Positions 40,145-50,313 are shown, counted from the first letter of the stretch. The stretch is DNA of 64,000 nucleotides from Curvibacter sp. GWA2_63_95 (GCA_001795455.1 MGPB01000030.1:62001-126000), one strand, 5' to 3'. The notes: generated from the letters alone by a model not told the origin. Made by a program: numbers and translations.

Positions 40145-40918
40145 TCAGGCGCTGAGCTCGGCCTGCACGCGGTCCACGCCCAGGTGCTCCATGGCGTCCA
40201 TGGGGCGCACGCTGGCGGCTTCTTCATACAGGCGCTGCGCCTCTGCCATGCGTGCGTCGCCGTCCAGCATTAGCAATGCCTTGCCGTATTCGGTGAGCGC
40301 GATGGCGGCCTGGGGAATCCTTGCCATGCCTTCGGCAAATAGCTTCATGGCGGTCTCGCGTTTGGCGCCATAGGTGAGTTGTCCAATCAGGGCGCCCACT
40401 TTGTCAATCACCTCGGCATGGAAGGCGGCCAGTGCAATGTAGGCGTCTGCGTGCTCGGGTTGCAAGGCCAGTGTGGTCTCGAACGCCGCCTTGACTTTGG
40501 CACCCATGCCCTTGGCCAGGGCTTTGGCGACGCTCACGCCCTGGCTGTAGCGCCCCAGCGCGTAGCCATGCAGGTAGTGGGCGTTTGCGCAGTCGGGCGC
40601 TTGCTGGGACAGCGCCTCGCAGCGCTTGGCCACCTCCATGAACAGGTCCAGGCGCGCTTTTTCGCGAGGTTCCAGATAGTCGGCGTAGATGAGCCGGGCC
40701 TTGTTGGCAACGATGGCGCCGGCGATGCCCAGCGCGTCGCCCGCAGCCGCCGCGGCCTGGAATTCGCCCCGGTGGTAAAGCACCCACGCGTTCAGCAGGT
40801 GTGGGTCGCTGGGCAGGGGCTCTTGGTCGCCGCGGTGCAGCACCGCCCACTGGGCGCACACCTCCGCGGCATCGAACGGATACTGCTCGGGGTGGGGGAA
40901 GGCGCTCCAGCTGCTCAT
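40145..40918 (-). CDS. TPR-like hypothetical protein
   Basis: Helical-repeat-like sequence, 257 aa. Confidence 0.6.
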   Translation of the reverse strand: MSSWSAFPHPEQYPFDAAEVCAQWAVLHRGDQEPLPSDPHLLNAWVLYHRGEFQAAAAAGDALGIAGAIVANKARLIYADYLEPREKARLDLFMEVAKRCEALSQQAPDCANAHYLHGYALGRYSQGVSVAKALAKGMGAKVKAAFETTLALQPEHADAYIALAAFHAEVIDKVGALIGQLTYGAKRETAMKLFAEGMARIPQAAIALTEYGKALLMLDGDARMAEAQRLYEEAASVRPMDAMEHLGVDRVQAELSA

Positions 40919-40924
40919 CGTGCG

Positions 40925-41581
40925 TCAGGGGCTGGTGTAAGCCCCTGCCAGGGCGAGCAGGTGGGTGCGCTGCTGGGTTTCCAGGTAGGGCACCAGCAGG
41001 TTGAGTACGTGGTGGGCGCCGCGCATGAGTGCAGCCTGGGCGCTGGCAGGTTCCAGCGCGTTGCGTGGGTCGCGCACGTACTCAAAGCTCAGCCAATAGG
41101 TGAGCACCACCACCATGCTGGTGGCGGTGGGTTCCATTTCGCGGGCGTCCATGCGCAAGGCGCCCGAGCGGGCCATGCTCTCCAGCAGGGCGCGGATGGA
41201 GCGGGTCTTGTTTTTGAGCACGCCCTGGAAGTGGGTCTCCAGTCTGCGGTTCTTGCTCAGAAGGTCGTTGAGGTCCCGGTACAAAAACCGGTACTGCCAG
41301 ATCAGCTCGAATAGCGTGTGCATGTAAAACCAGGCGTCCTCCACATCGCGCACGTTGTCGCTGGCGTTCAACACTTCGTTGAGTGAGCGTTCGTAACGGT
41401 CAAACAGCGAGTTGATCAGCTCGTCCTTGGCCGGATAGTGGTAGTACAGATTGCCGGGGCTGATGCCGAGTTCGGCCGAAATCAGTGTGGTGGAGACATT
41501 CGGTTCGCCAAAACGGTTGAACAGTTCCAGCGTGACTTCCAGAATCCGTTCCGCGGTGCGGCGTGGGGCTTTTTTGACCAT
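40925..41581 (-). CDS. TetR-family transcriptional regulator
   Basis: TAERILEVTLELFNRFGEPNVSTTLISAELGISPGNLYYHYPAKDELI. Confidence 0.92.
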   Translation of the reverse strand: MVKKAPRRTAERILEVTLELFNRFGEPNVSTTLISAELGISPGNLYYHYPAKDELINSLFDRYERSLNEVLNASDNVRDVEDAWFYMHTLFELIWQYRFLYRDLNDLLSKNRRLETHFQGVLKNKTRSIRALLESMARSGALRMDAREMEPTATSMVVVLTYWLSFEYVRDPRNALEPASAQAALMRGAHHVLNLLVPYLETQQRTHLLALAGAYTSP

Positions 41582-41590
41582 GGTGTGCCT

Positions 41591-42841
41591 TCAGTGCAGA
41601 GCTTTGGCGGCTGTGGGAGCGGTGACCAGGTGGCCCAGGTCGTCCATCAGCTCCTGCAGGGTGGCAATGGCACGGCCCAACTCGGTGGGGGCCTTTTGGG
41701 GTTGGCACAGGTGGCGTTTGGGGTCATCGAGCGCCTGGTGATTGAGACTGATGCCGTGGCGCGCCAACTTGGCCGACAGCCCCGTCTTGCGCGAGCGCAG
41801 CATCTGGCGCGTCTGTTGGTAGGCATGTTCTGCCAGATGGCGGCGCTGGGCATAACTGAAGGTGTTGGCCAAATACAGCTCCGGATCGCGGTGGTCGGGT
41901 TCGATCCAGATGATGTCGGTATGGGGATAGGCGTGCTCGTAGTGCTTCATGCCCAGCTCCATGCGGGAATGGATCATGGAGCGGAAGGTCTGGCTCAGGA
42001 CTGCAGGCAGGCCGCCATCCACGATGCGCGGAATCTTGCGCTTCTCGGGCGGGAGTCCGCGTCGCATCACTTTGTCCACCTGAGGGGCCGTGGCATCAAA
42101 AGGCACCAAGGGGTTGAGGCAGATCATCAGGTCTACCCCTTCCTCCAATGCGACCGAGGCGTGCATGGTTTTCTTGAGTGCGCCGTCCACGTAGTACTGG
42201 TCGTCAATTTCGACTGGGGGAAATAGCCCAGGCAAAGCGGAGCTGGCCTGCACGGCCTGGGAGATGGGGATGTGGTCAAAGCCCGGGCGCCCGAACGGGG
42301 CGGCTTCACCACTGTCCAGATTGGTGGCCACCAGCGTGAGCTGGGTCTTGAGTTGGCGAAAGTCGTTGGTGCGGCCCTTTTGGCTGAACAGGCGTGCCAA
42401 CTGGGTATTCACCTGTGCGTTGGAAAACACACCCGTGGGCAGACCGGGGCTCAGGCGTTCCAGCGCCCGTAGCAGGGAGCTGCGGCCACTGAGCACTTGC
42501 CAGGCCACTTGCAGTGCCAAACCCGGCAGCATGATGCCGCGGCGGGCAAATTCACCGTAGGCTGGCTCCATGAGCCAGGAGGGGTCAAAGGTGTCGGACG
42601 GTGTGCTGTCGTTTTCGATGAAGGAGGCGCACATGGACCGCGGTGTCATGCCATTGGCCAAAGCGGCGGCAATAAAGCCGCCTGCCGAGACGCCGATGTA
42701 GTGATGCAGCCGGGTGAAGTCTAGGCCTTGCAGCGATTCCTCCAGTGCACACATGGCACCAACCTCGTAAATCGCCCCCAAAGGACCACCCCCTGCCAAT
42801 GCCAGCGCTATCTTGGGGGATGTGTTTTTTTCAACGGTCAT
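41591..42841 (-). CDS. patatin-like phospholipase
   Basis: LALAGGGPLGAIYEVGAMCALEE; GVSAGGF (GxSxG); VDGALKKT (DGA). Confidence 0.92.
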   Translation of the reverse strand: MTVEKNTSPKIALALAGGGPLGAIYEVGAMCALEESLQGLDFTRLHHYIGVSAGGFIAAALANGMTPRSMCASFIENDSTPSDTFDPSWLMEPAYGEFARRGIMLPGLALQVAWQVLSGRSSLLRALERLSPGLPTGVFSNAQVNTQLARLFSQKGRTNDFRQLKTQLTLVATNLDSGEAAPFGRPGFDHIPISQAVQASSALPGLFPPVEIDDQYYVDGALKKTMHASVALEEGVDLMICLNPLVPFDATAPQVDKVMRRGLPPEKRKIPRIVDGGLPAVLSQTFRSMIHSRMELGMKHYEHAYPHTDIIWIEPDHRDPELYLANTFSYAQRRHLAEHAYQQTRQMLRSRKTGLSAKLARHGISLNHQALDDPKRHLCQPQKAPTELGRAIATLQELMDDLGHLVTAPTAAKALH

Positions 42842-42904
42842 GGTCTGAAAGTGTAGATGCGAGTGCACTCAGTTTTTGTTGCGTTGCAGCAGTGTTTGTC
42901 GCGC

Positions 42905-42928
42905 AAAAAAAAGGGCGCCGAAGCGCCC
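42905..42928 (-). terminator. rho-independent terminator for the phasin gene
   Basis: Reverse strand GGGCGC-ttcg-GCGCCC-TTTTTTTT directly downstream of the phasin stop. Confidence 0.85.
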
Positions 42929-42955
42929 TGGTGTTTGCGCGGTCAGCGCGGCACA

Positions 42956-43579
42956 TCAAGCCTGCGTGGCCGGTGCGTCTGCGGCGCTGGGCGCTACCGG
43001 CTTGGCGACGGGCGCTGCGCGTTTGCTCGCTGCCTTTTTGGCAGGGGCGGCTGTCTTCTTGGTTGTGGCCTTCACAGCCTTTTTTGCGGCAGCGGGGGCC
43101 GCCTTTTTGGCCGCTGGTTTCTTGGCGGGTTGGGCCGCGGGGGCTTTGGCGGCAACGGGCGCCTTGGGGGACAGCTTTTGCACGGCCTTGTTCAGTTCGT
43201 CAATGCGGGCAATCAGGGCGGCAACGTCCTTGGCAGAGGGGACGCCCAGCTTGTTCAGGGCCTTGGCCACGCGTTCTTCAAAGATGTTTTCCAGCTTGTC
43301 CCACTGGCCGGAGGCCTTGGTGGAAATGTCGGTGGCCATGGTGGACATTTTGGAGGTGGCCTCCGAAATCTTTTCTTCGGCAGCCGCCTGGGTTTTGCGC
43401 TGGATGCTTACGCCTTCCTTGACCAGGGATTCAAAGGCCTTGCTGCCTTCTGCTTGTGCGCGGGTGAAGGCCCCCAAGCCGGCTTGCCAGATCTGCTGGG
43501 CAGAGTCTTTGACTGAGCCGGAGAGATGGATGCCGGCTGTTTTGGCTTGGGGTTTGTTTTTTTGCAATTTTTTGACCAT
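42956..43579 (-). CDS. PHA granule-associated phasin (PhaF/PhaI-like) with histone-H1-like Lys/Ala-rich tail
   Basis: Phasin-like core (SAQQIWQAGLGAFTRAQAEGSKAFESLVKEG) and tail KKPAAKKAAPAAAKKAVKATTKKTAAPAKKAASKRAA. Confidence 0.85.
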   Translation of the reverse strand: MVKKLQKNKPQAKTAGIHLSGSVKDSAQQIWQAGLGAFTRAQAEGSKAFESLVKEGVSIQRKTQAAAEEKISEATSKMSTMATDISTKASGQWDKLENIFEERVAKALNKLGVPSAKDVAALIARIDELNKAVQKLSPKAPVAAKAPAAQPAKKPAAKKAAPAAAKKAVKATTKKTAAPAKKAASKRAAPVAKPVAPSAADAPATQA

Positions 43580-43744
43580 GGTGGCTCCTGATGGTGGTGG
43601 CGAGTGGGTAACTTTAGCCGGGACTCTAAGCGCAGAAGTCCCGGCTGTGTAGGTGTGCCCTACTAACGGTGTGTTTTTGCGGGTTTACGATGAACAAGGC
43701 GGCTTGTAAAGTCGGTCAGAATGGTTTGATTCTTTGGAGCATGT

Positions 43745-45745
43745 ATGCAGTACTTTGTGACCGGAGCCACCGGCTTTATTGGCAAGCGTCTTGTAAAAAA
43801 ACTGCTGGAGCGCAAGGGCGCTGTGGTGCACTTTTTGATTCGCAAGGAGAGTCAGGACAAGGTCGCTGGGCTGCATGAGTTTTGGGGGCTGAAGGATGCC
43901 AAAGGTGCTGCACGCGCGGTGCCGGTTTTTGGGGACCTGACCAGCAAGAAGCTGGGTGTGGCGACCGATGCGGTCAAGACACTGAAAGGCAGCGTCGACC
44001 ATTTCTACCACCTGGCCGCGGTGTATGACCTGGGTGCTGACGAGGAAAGCCAGATCGCCGTCAACATCGAAGGCACGCGCAACACCATTGACTTTGCCAA
44101 GGCGATCGATGCCGGGCATTTCCACCATGTGTCGTCGATTGCTGCCGCGGGCTTGTACGAGGGTGTCTTCCGCGAAGACATGTTTGAAGAGGCCGAGAAC
44201 TACGACCACCCCTATTTCATGACCAAGCACGAGAGCGAAAAAATCGTGCGCAAAGACTGCAAAGTGCCCTGGTCGGTGTACCGCCCCGCCATGGTGGTGG
44301 GCGACAGCCAGACCGGTGAGATGGACAAGATCGACGGTCCTTATTACTTTTTCAAGTTGATCCAGCGCATGCGCCAGTTGCTCCCGCCGTGGATGCCTGC
44401 GATTGGCCTGGAGGGCGGACGCATCAACATCGTGCCGGTGGATTTTGTGGTCGATGCGCTGGACACCATCAGCCACAAGGCCGGAATTGCCAAGAAGTGC
44501 TACCACCTGGTGGACCCGGTGGGCTACCGCGTGGGTGATGTGCTGGATATCTTCAGCAAAGCGGCCCATGCCCCCAAGATGAATGTGTTTGTGAATGCGG
44601 CCTTGCTGGGCTTCATTCCGCGCAGCGTGACCAAGAGCCTGATGGCGCTGGCGCCTGTACGCCGTGTGCGCAATGCCATCATGAAAGACCTGAGTCTGCC
44701 CGAAGACATGCTCACGTTTGTGAACTACCCCACGCGTTTTGATTGCCGCGACACCCAGGCCATGCTCAAGGGCAGCGGGGTGGCGTGCCCCAATCTCAAG
44801 GATTACGCGTGGCGCCTGTGGGACTATTGGGAGCGTCACCTCGACCCAGATCTGCACATCGACCGCAGCCTGCGCGGTACGGTGGGCGGTAAGGTCGTGC
44901 TGATTACCGGCGGATCATCCGGCATTGGCTTGGCGGCTGCACACAAGTTTGCCGAGGCGGGTGCCACGACGATCATTTGCGGCCGCGACGTCGACAAGTT
45001 GGAGGAGGCCTGCAAAGAAGCCAAGGCCAAGGGCTACAGCTTTGTGGCGTATCCGGCCGACATCGCTGACATGGCCGATTGCGACCGGTTTGTGCAGCTA
45101 TTGATTGAGAACCATGGTGGTGTGGACTTCCTGATCAACAACGCCGGCCGCTCCATCCGCCGCGCCATCGAGTCCAGCTACGACCGTTTCCATGACTACG
45201 AGCGCACCATGCAGCTCAATTACTTTGGTTGTCTGCGTGTGACCATGGGCTTGCTGCCCGGTATGGTGGCCAAAAAGAAAGGCCATGTGGTCAACATCAG
45301 CTCCATCGGCGTGCTGACCAATGCCCCGCGCTTCAGTGCCTATGTGGCTTCCAAGGCCGCACTGGACGCCTGGACTCGCTGCGCCTCCAGCGAATTTGCC
45401 GATCAGGGCATCAGCTTCACCACCATCAACATGCCGCTGGTGCGCACGCCCATGATCGCGCCCACGGGCATCTACAACAACGTGCCCACGCTGTCCCCCG
45501 AGCAAGCCGCCGACATGGTGGCCGACGCCTGCATCAGCAAGCCCGTTCGCATCGCCACCCGCCTGGGCATCACCGGCCAGGTGCTGCACGCTTTGGTGCC
45601 GCGCATCGCCCAGATCGCCATGAACACCAGCTTCCGCATGTTTCCGGATTCATCGGCTGCCAAGGGAGGCAAGCCCGGGGAGAAGCCGAAGTTGTCGGCG
45701 GAGGCGATTGCTATGCAGCAGATGATGCGGGGGATTCATTTCTGA
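43745..45745 (+). CDS. double-SDR fatty acyl-CoA reductase (Maqu_2507-like)
   Basis: N-terminal extended SDR (FVTGATGFIGKRLVKKLL) plus C-terminal classical SDR (VLITGGSSGIGLAAAHKFAEAG ... SAYVASKAALDAW); 666 aa. Confidence 0.85.
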   Translation: MQYFVTGATGFIGKRLVKKLLERKGAVVHFLIRKESQDKVAGLHEFWGLKDAKGAARAVPVFGDLTSKKLGVATDAVKTLKGSVDHFYHLAAVYDLGADEESQIAVNIEGTRNTIDFAKAIDAGHFHHVSSIAAAGLYEGVFREDMFEEAENYDHPYFMTKHESEKIVRKDCKVPWSVYRPAMVVGDSQTGEMDKIDGPYYFFKLIQRMRQLLPPWMPAIGLEGGRINIVPVDFVVDALDTISHKAGIAKKCYHLVDPVGYRVGDVLDIFSKAAHAPKMNVFVNAALLGFIPRSVTKSLMALAPVRRVRNAIMKDLSLPEDMLTFVNYPTRFDCRDTQAMLKGSGVACPNLKDYAWRLWDYWERHLDPDLHIDRSLRGTVGGKVVLITGGSSGIGLAAAHKFAEAGATTIICGRDVDKLEEACKEAKAKGYSFVAYPADIADMADCDRFVQLLIENHGGVDFLINNAGRSIRRAIESSYDRFHDYERTMQLNYFGCLRVTMGLLPGMVAKKKGHVVNISSIGVLTNAPRFSAYVASKAALDAWTRCASSEFADQGISFTTINMPLVRTPMIAPTGIYNNVPTLSPEQAADMVADACISKPVRIATRLGITGQVLHALVPRIAQIAMNTSFRMFPDSSAAKGGKPGEKPKLSAEAIAMQQMMRGIHF

Positions 45746-45810
45746 GTCAGTGTGCTCGTGTTTAGTACACCATAAAAGTATGATGGCGACTACGCCTCGC
45801 GCATAGCTTT

Positions 45811-45842
45811 GCGTGGGGCAGCCCACGCACTACTGCTTTTTA
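45811..45842 (+). terminator. weak candidate terminator downstream of the reductase
   Basis: GCGTGGG-gcag-CCCACGC with a T-run (gcttttt) about 7-8 nt further downstream. Confidence 0.35.
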
Positions 45843-45920
45843 CATTGTCGATCGCGCTGAATTGACAGGCCACGCATTGTTAAGGTGCGCTGCGACTAAA
45901 ATTAAGCTTCGGGAAATATC

Positions 45921-46937
45921 ATGCTCAATAATTTATCAATCCTAATCACTGGTGGTACCGGCTCTTTTGGAAAAGCGTTTGTAGAAACGGTTTTGGAAAA
46001 ATACCCAGATGTCAGGCGTTTAGTCATCTTTAGTCGGGATGAGCTCAAACAGTTCGAGATGGCTCAGAAATTCCCTGTTTCCAAGTACCCTGCGCTGCGG
46101 TACTTTATTGGGGATGTAAGGGACTCGGATCGATTGCGTCGTGCCATGGAGGGAATTAATGTTGTTATCCATGCAGCAGCACTCAAGCAGGTTCCTGCCG
46201 CGGAATATAACCCCTTCGAATGTATCAAAACTAACGTTTTGGGTGCTCAGAATGTTATTGAGGCATGTCTCGATATGGGAGTTAGGCGCGTCGTCGCACT
46301 GTCAACGGATAAAGCGGCGGCGCCAATCAATTTGTACGGTGCGACCAAGTTGTGCTCTGATAAATTGTTTACTGCCGCAAATAACATCAAGGGTGGCCGT
46401 GATTTGCGCTTTAGCGTGGTGAGGTATGGCAACGTCATGGGTAGTCGTGGGTCTGTAATTCCTTTTTTTTTAGGAAAGCGAAAAACTGGGGTTTTGCCAA
46501 TAACAGACCCCGCGATGACCCGCTTCAACATTAGCTTGCAGGACGGAGTGGATATGGTCTTGTGGGCTTTGGAGCGAGCCCAAGGTGGCGAGATTTTTGT
46601 TCCAAAAATTCCTAGTTATAGGATTACCGATGTAGCTAATGCCATTGGGCCAGAGTGTGAGCATGCCATTGTGGGTATTCGTCCCGGTGAAAAAATTCAT
46701 GAAGAAATGATTACAGCAAGTGATAGCTTCAACACTGTTGATCTTGGCAAGTACTTTGCTATATTGCCATCTGCCGGATCGCATTCAGTGGAAACTTATT
46801 GTGCAGAATTTGGTGGTAAACCGGTTGAGCCTGGGTATGCCTATGACAGTGGTAGTAACACTGACTTTCTTACGGTAGAACAATTGCGTGAATTGATCGC
46901 TAGAGATTTTTCGGGCGCAGATTCGGAAAGCATATGA
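45921..46937 (+). CDS. pseB: UDP-GlcNAc 4,6-dehydratase (inverting), PseB-like
   Basis: ILITGGTGSFGKAFVETVLEKYPDVRRLVIFSRDELKQFEM...HAAALKQVPAAEYNPFE...STDKAAAPINLYGATK. Confidence 0.95.
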   Translation: MLNNLSILITGGTGSFGKAFVETVLEKYPDVRRLVIFSRDELKQFEMAQKFPVSKYPALRYFIGDVRDSDRLRRAMEGINVVIHAAALKQVPAAEYNPFECIKTNVLGAQNVIEACLDMGVRRVVALSTDKAAAPINLYGATKLCSDKLFTAANNIKGGRDLRFSVVRYGNVMGSRGSVIPFFLGKRKTGVLPITDPAMTRFNISLQDGVDMVLWALERAQGGEIFVPKIPSYRITDVANAIGPECEHAIVGIRPGEKIHEEMITASDSFNTVDLGKYFAILPSAGSHSVETYCAEFGGKPVEPGYAYDSGSNTDFLTVEQLRELIARDFSGADSESI

Positions 46938-48091
46938 TTCCATATGGTCGTCAGAGTATTAATCAAGAGGATGTTGATGCTGTAGTCCGAGTGTTGCAAT
47001 CGGATTATTTAACTCAGGGGCCAACTGTTCCTCTGTTTGAAGATTCCGTTATTGCGCATTGTGGCGCACGTCACGCTTTAGCCGTTAATAGTGCCACAAG
47101 TGCTTTGCATATTGCATGTTTGGCGCTGGGCCTTGGTCCTGGTGATTGGCTTTGGACGACCCCGATTACCTTTGTTGCCTCCGCAAATTGTGCTCTCTAT
47201 TGTGGCGCGCAAGTCAGCTTTGTTGACATTGATCCGCTGACATATAACTTGTGTCCCGATGCGTTGGAGCAAAAGCTTCTACGGGCGAAGATTGAAAATC
47301 GCCTCCCTAAGATTGTTGTGCCTGTACATCTGTGCGGTCAACCTTGCGATATGCAGCGCATCCATGCATTAGCGCAAAAGTTTGGTTTCAAAATCATAGA
47401 AGATGCCTCGCATGCCATCGGGGGTAAATACTTGGGAGAGCCGATTGGCAATTGTCGTTTTAGCGATATCACCGTCTTTAGTTTCCATCCAGTAAAGATC
47501 ATTACGACGGCGGAGGGTGGTATGGTTGTTACCAATTCGAGCGAATTGTTCGAATCAATGGGCCTTTTGCGTAGTCACGGCATTACACGGGATGTTCGAC
47601 AAATGAGCCATGCGCCTGATGGGCCTTGGTATTACCAACAAGTGGCGTTGGGTTTCAACTATCGGATGACTGACTTGCAAGCCGCTTTGGGGGTTAGTCA
47701 GATGCACCGATTGGAGGGATTCGTTGCACAACGCCATGCCATTGCAAATCGCTATGAACAACTCCTGTCGGAATTACCTGTAACACGGCCATGGCAACAT
47801 CCTGATGGTTACTCGGGATTGCATTTGTATGTGATTCGGTTGCAAACCGAGCGCCTTATGAGTTCGCAGCGTGAAATATTCGAGGTGCTTCGTGATAAGG
47901 GTGTTGGCGTTAATTTGCATTATATCCCTGTGCACACTCAGCCCTATTATGCGCGCATGGGTTTTCTTTCGGAGGATTATCCCCAGGCAATGCGCTATTA
48001 CGCGCAGGCAATTAGCTTGCCAATGTATCCAGGTCTGACGCAGGCTATGCAAGAACAGGTAGTCGATGCACTCTCTGGTGTTCTGCAATGA
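46934..48091 (+). CDS. pseC: UDP-4-amino-4,6-dideoxy-altrosamine transaminase, PseC-like
   Basis: MIPYGRQSINQEDVDAVVRVLQSDYLTQGPTVPLFE...EDASHAIGGKY...TVFSFHPVKIITTAEGGM. Confidence 0.95.
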   Translation: MIPYGRQSINQEDVDAVVRVLQSDYLTQGPTVPLFEDSVIAHCGARHALAVNSATSALHIACLALGLGPGDWLWTTPITFVASANCALYCGAQVSFVDIDPLTYNLCPDALEQKLLRAKIENRLPKIVVPVHLCGQPCDMQRIHALAQKFGFKIIEDASHAIGGKYLGEPIGNCRFSDITVFSFHPVKIITTAEGGMVVTNSSELFESMGLLRSHGITRDVRQMSHAPDGPWYYQQVALGFNYRMTDLQAALGVSQMHRLEGFVAQRHAIANRYEQLLSELPVTRPWQHPDGYSGLHLYVIRLQTERLMSSQREIFEVLRDKGVGVNLHYIPVHTQPYYARMGFLSEDYPQAMRYYAQAISLPMYPGLTQAMQEQVVDALSGVLQ

Positions 48092-48957
48092 TGCGTTTGG
48101 CGCTTGGCACCGTTCAGTTTGGGCTGCCATATGGTGTCGCGAACCAATCAGGACAGGTGAGTCGCGAGCAGTCTCAGGCAATGTTGGGCCTCGCCATCGC
48201 CAGCAAAATTGATACCTTGGACACAGCTATCGCCTATGGCGAAAGTGAAGTTCGTTTGGGTGCGCTGGGGATCAATGACTTTAACGCCATAACCAAACTC
48301 CCTGCCTTGCCTGAAGGACTGACTGATGTTGCCTCATGGGTTCAGAGGCAGGTAGAAGCATCCATGTCTCGACTTGGGGTGTCGGTTTTGTATGGATTGC
48401 TTCTGCATAGGTCTGAGCAATTGCTTGGCCCCGATGGTCGAGCTCTGTACAAAGCACTCTACGAATTGAAAGATAGCGGATTGGTGCAAAAAATCGGCAT
48501 CTCTGTGTATTCTCCGCGCGAGCTCGACGCAATTTGCCCATTGTTTTCCCTTGACTTGGTGCAGGCGCCCTTCAATTTGGTCGATCGGCGCTTGCAAAGC
48601 TCTGGGTGGCTGCGGCGACTCAAAGCTGAAGGGGTGGAGGTCCATACGCGGTCGACGTTTCTGCAGGGGCTGCTCTTGATGGGACAAGACGAGCGCCCCT
48701 CCAAGTTCATGGCATGGTCGGATTTGTGGGCGACTTGGGATAAATGGCTTGTCGAGCGCAATGTTGCCCCTGTCCATGCTTGTTTGGGCTTTGTGTTGGG
48801 GCATCCAGAAATAGAACGCGTAGTAGTCGGTGCCGATAGCTCGATGCAATTGACACAACTGATCGATGCAGCTTGTGCACCCAAGCTCTCGGAGTTTCCA
48901 AACCTTGACTGTATCGATGAGTTACTGATCAACCCTGCGCGGTGGCCACTGCTCTGA
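48088..48957 (+). CDS. aldo/keto reductase
   Basis: LALGTVQFGLPYGVANQSGQVSREQ...DTAIAYGESE...GLLLHRSEQLLG. Confidence 0.9.
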   Translation: MMRLALGTVQFGLPYGVANQSGQVSREQSQAMLGLAIASKIDTLDTAIAYGESEVRLGALGINDFNAITKLPALPEGLTDVASWVQRQVEASMSRLGVSVLYGLLLHRSEQLLGPDGRALYKALYELKDSGLVQKIGISVYSPRELDAICPLFSLDLVQAPFNLVDRRLQSSGWLRRLKAEGVEVHTRSTFLQGLLLMGQDERPSKFMAWSDLWATWDKWLVERNVAPVHACLGFVLGHPEIERVVVGADSSMQLTQLIDAACAPKLSEFPNLDCIDELLINPARWPLL

Positions 48958-48998
48958 ATGAGCCTTACCAAGATATAAATCGACACAAAGGAATCCAA

Positions 48999-50303
48999 AT
49001 GAAAACAGGGCAAGAGCTTTGGCAAAGAGCAAAAAAAGCTATTCCAGGTGGCAACATGCTCCTCTCTAAGAGGGCTGAGATGTTCCTTCCTGACCAATGG
49101 CCTGCTTATTTTAGTAAATCTCAGGGTTGCACGGTCTGGGACCTTGACGGCAATGTTTATACCGACATGTGCATCATGGGGATTGGTACAAATACCCTCG
49201 GCTATGGCCATCCCGAAGTAGATGACGCTGTGCGTAAGACTATTGATGCTGGCAATATGTCGACGTTGAACTGCCCGGAGGAAGTTTATCTCGCAGAGAA
49301 GCTTATTGAGATTCATCCTTGGGCTGAAATGGTGCGACTTGCTCGATCGGGTGGTGAGGCCAACGCAATAGCGATACGTATCGCGCGGGCCGCCTCGGGA
49401 CGTGACAAAGTGGCTGTTTGTGGATACCACGGTTGGCATGACTGGTATCTCTCCGCCAATTTGGGCGACGATGAGCAACTTGCTGGGCATCTACTTCCGG
49501 GGCTTGATCCCAAAGGCGTGCCACAAAGTCTTCGGGGTACGGTTTTTCCCTTTACCTACAACAATTTCCTCGAGTTGGAAGCGCTTATAAATCAGCATGA
49601 TATTGGCGTCATAAAAATGGAAGTCGTTCGGAATTTGGGGCCAGTGGATAATTTCTTACAAAAAGTTCGAAAACTCGCTACTGATCGTGGAATTGTTTTG
49701 ATTTTTGATGAGTGCACGTCTGGGTTTAGGGAGACGTTCGGTGGCCTTCATAAAAAGTACGGTGTGGAGCCTGACATGGCTATGTTTGGTAAGGCCTTGG
49801 GAAACGGGTATGCGATAACAGCAACCATCGGTAAGCGTGAAGTTATGGAGGCAGCTCAATCCACTTTTATAAGTAGCACATTTTGGACAGAGCGAATCGG
49901 GCCTACTGCTGCGCTTAAGACGCTTGAGGTGATGGAGAGAACCAAATCTTGGGAGACGATTACACAGACCGGCTTATCGATTAGAGGGCAATGGCAGCAA
50001 CTCGCGGACAAATACAAACTCAGTATTGAGCATTGGGGTTTGCCCGCGCTAACGGGTTTTAGTTTTGTTTCAGATAACGCACTTGCATACAAAACATTAT
50101 TGACCCAGGAAATGCTGGCCCGCGGTTATCTTGCCTCAAATAGTGTTTATGTTTGTACATCTCATACGCCTGAAGTCGTGCATGGCTATTTCGATGCACT
50201 TGATTCAGTTTTCGCGCTTATTGCGCGTTGTGAGCAAGGTGAGAATGTTATGAGTCTGCTGAAAGGTCCAGTTTGTCATGCCGGATTTAAGCGACTAAAT
50301 TGA
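48999..50303 (+). CDS. class III aminotransferase (glutamate-1-semialdehyde aminotransferase-like)
   Basis: IPGGNMLLSKRAEMFLPDQWPAYFSKSQGCTVWDLDGNVYTDMCI...DECTSGFRETFGGLHKKYGVEPDMAMFGKALGNGYAI. Confidence 0.92.
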   Translation: MKTGQELWQRAKKAIPGGNMLLSKRAEMFLPDQWPAYFSKSQGCTVWDLDGNVYTDMCIMGIGTNTLGYGHPEVDDAVRKTIDAGNMSTLNCPEEVYLAEKLIEIHPWAEMVRLARSGGEANAIAIRIARAASGRDKVAVCGYHGWHDWYLSANLGDDEQLAGHLLPGLDPKGVPQSLRGTVFPFTYNNFLELEALINQHDIGVIKMEVVRNLGPVDNFLQKVRKLATDRGIVLIFDECTSGFRETFGGLHKKYGVEPDMAMFGKALGNGYAITATIGKREVMEAAQSTFISSTFWTERIGPTAALKTLEVMERTKSWETITQTGLSIRGQWQQLADKYKLSIEHWGLPALTGFSFVSDNALAYKTLLTQEMLARGYLASNSVYVCTSHTPEVVHGYFDALDSVFALIARCEQGENVMSLLKGPVCHAGFKRLN

Positions 50304-50313
50304 TAGCAGTGAG

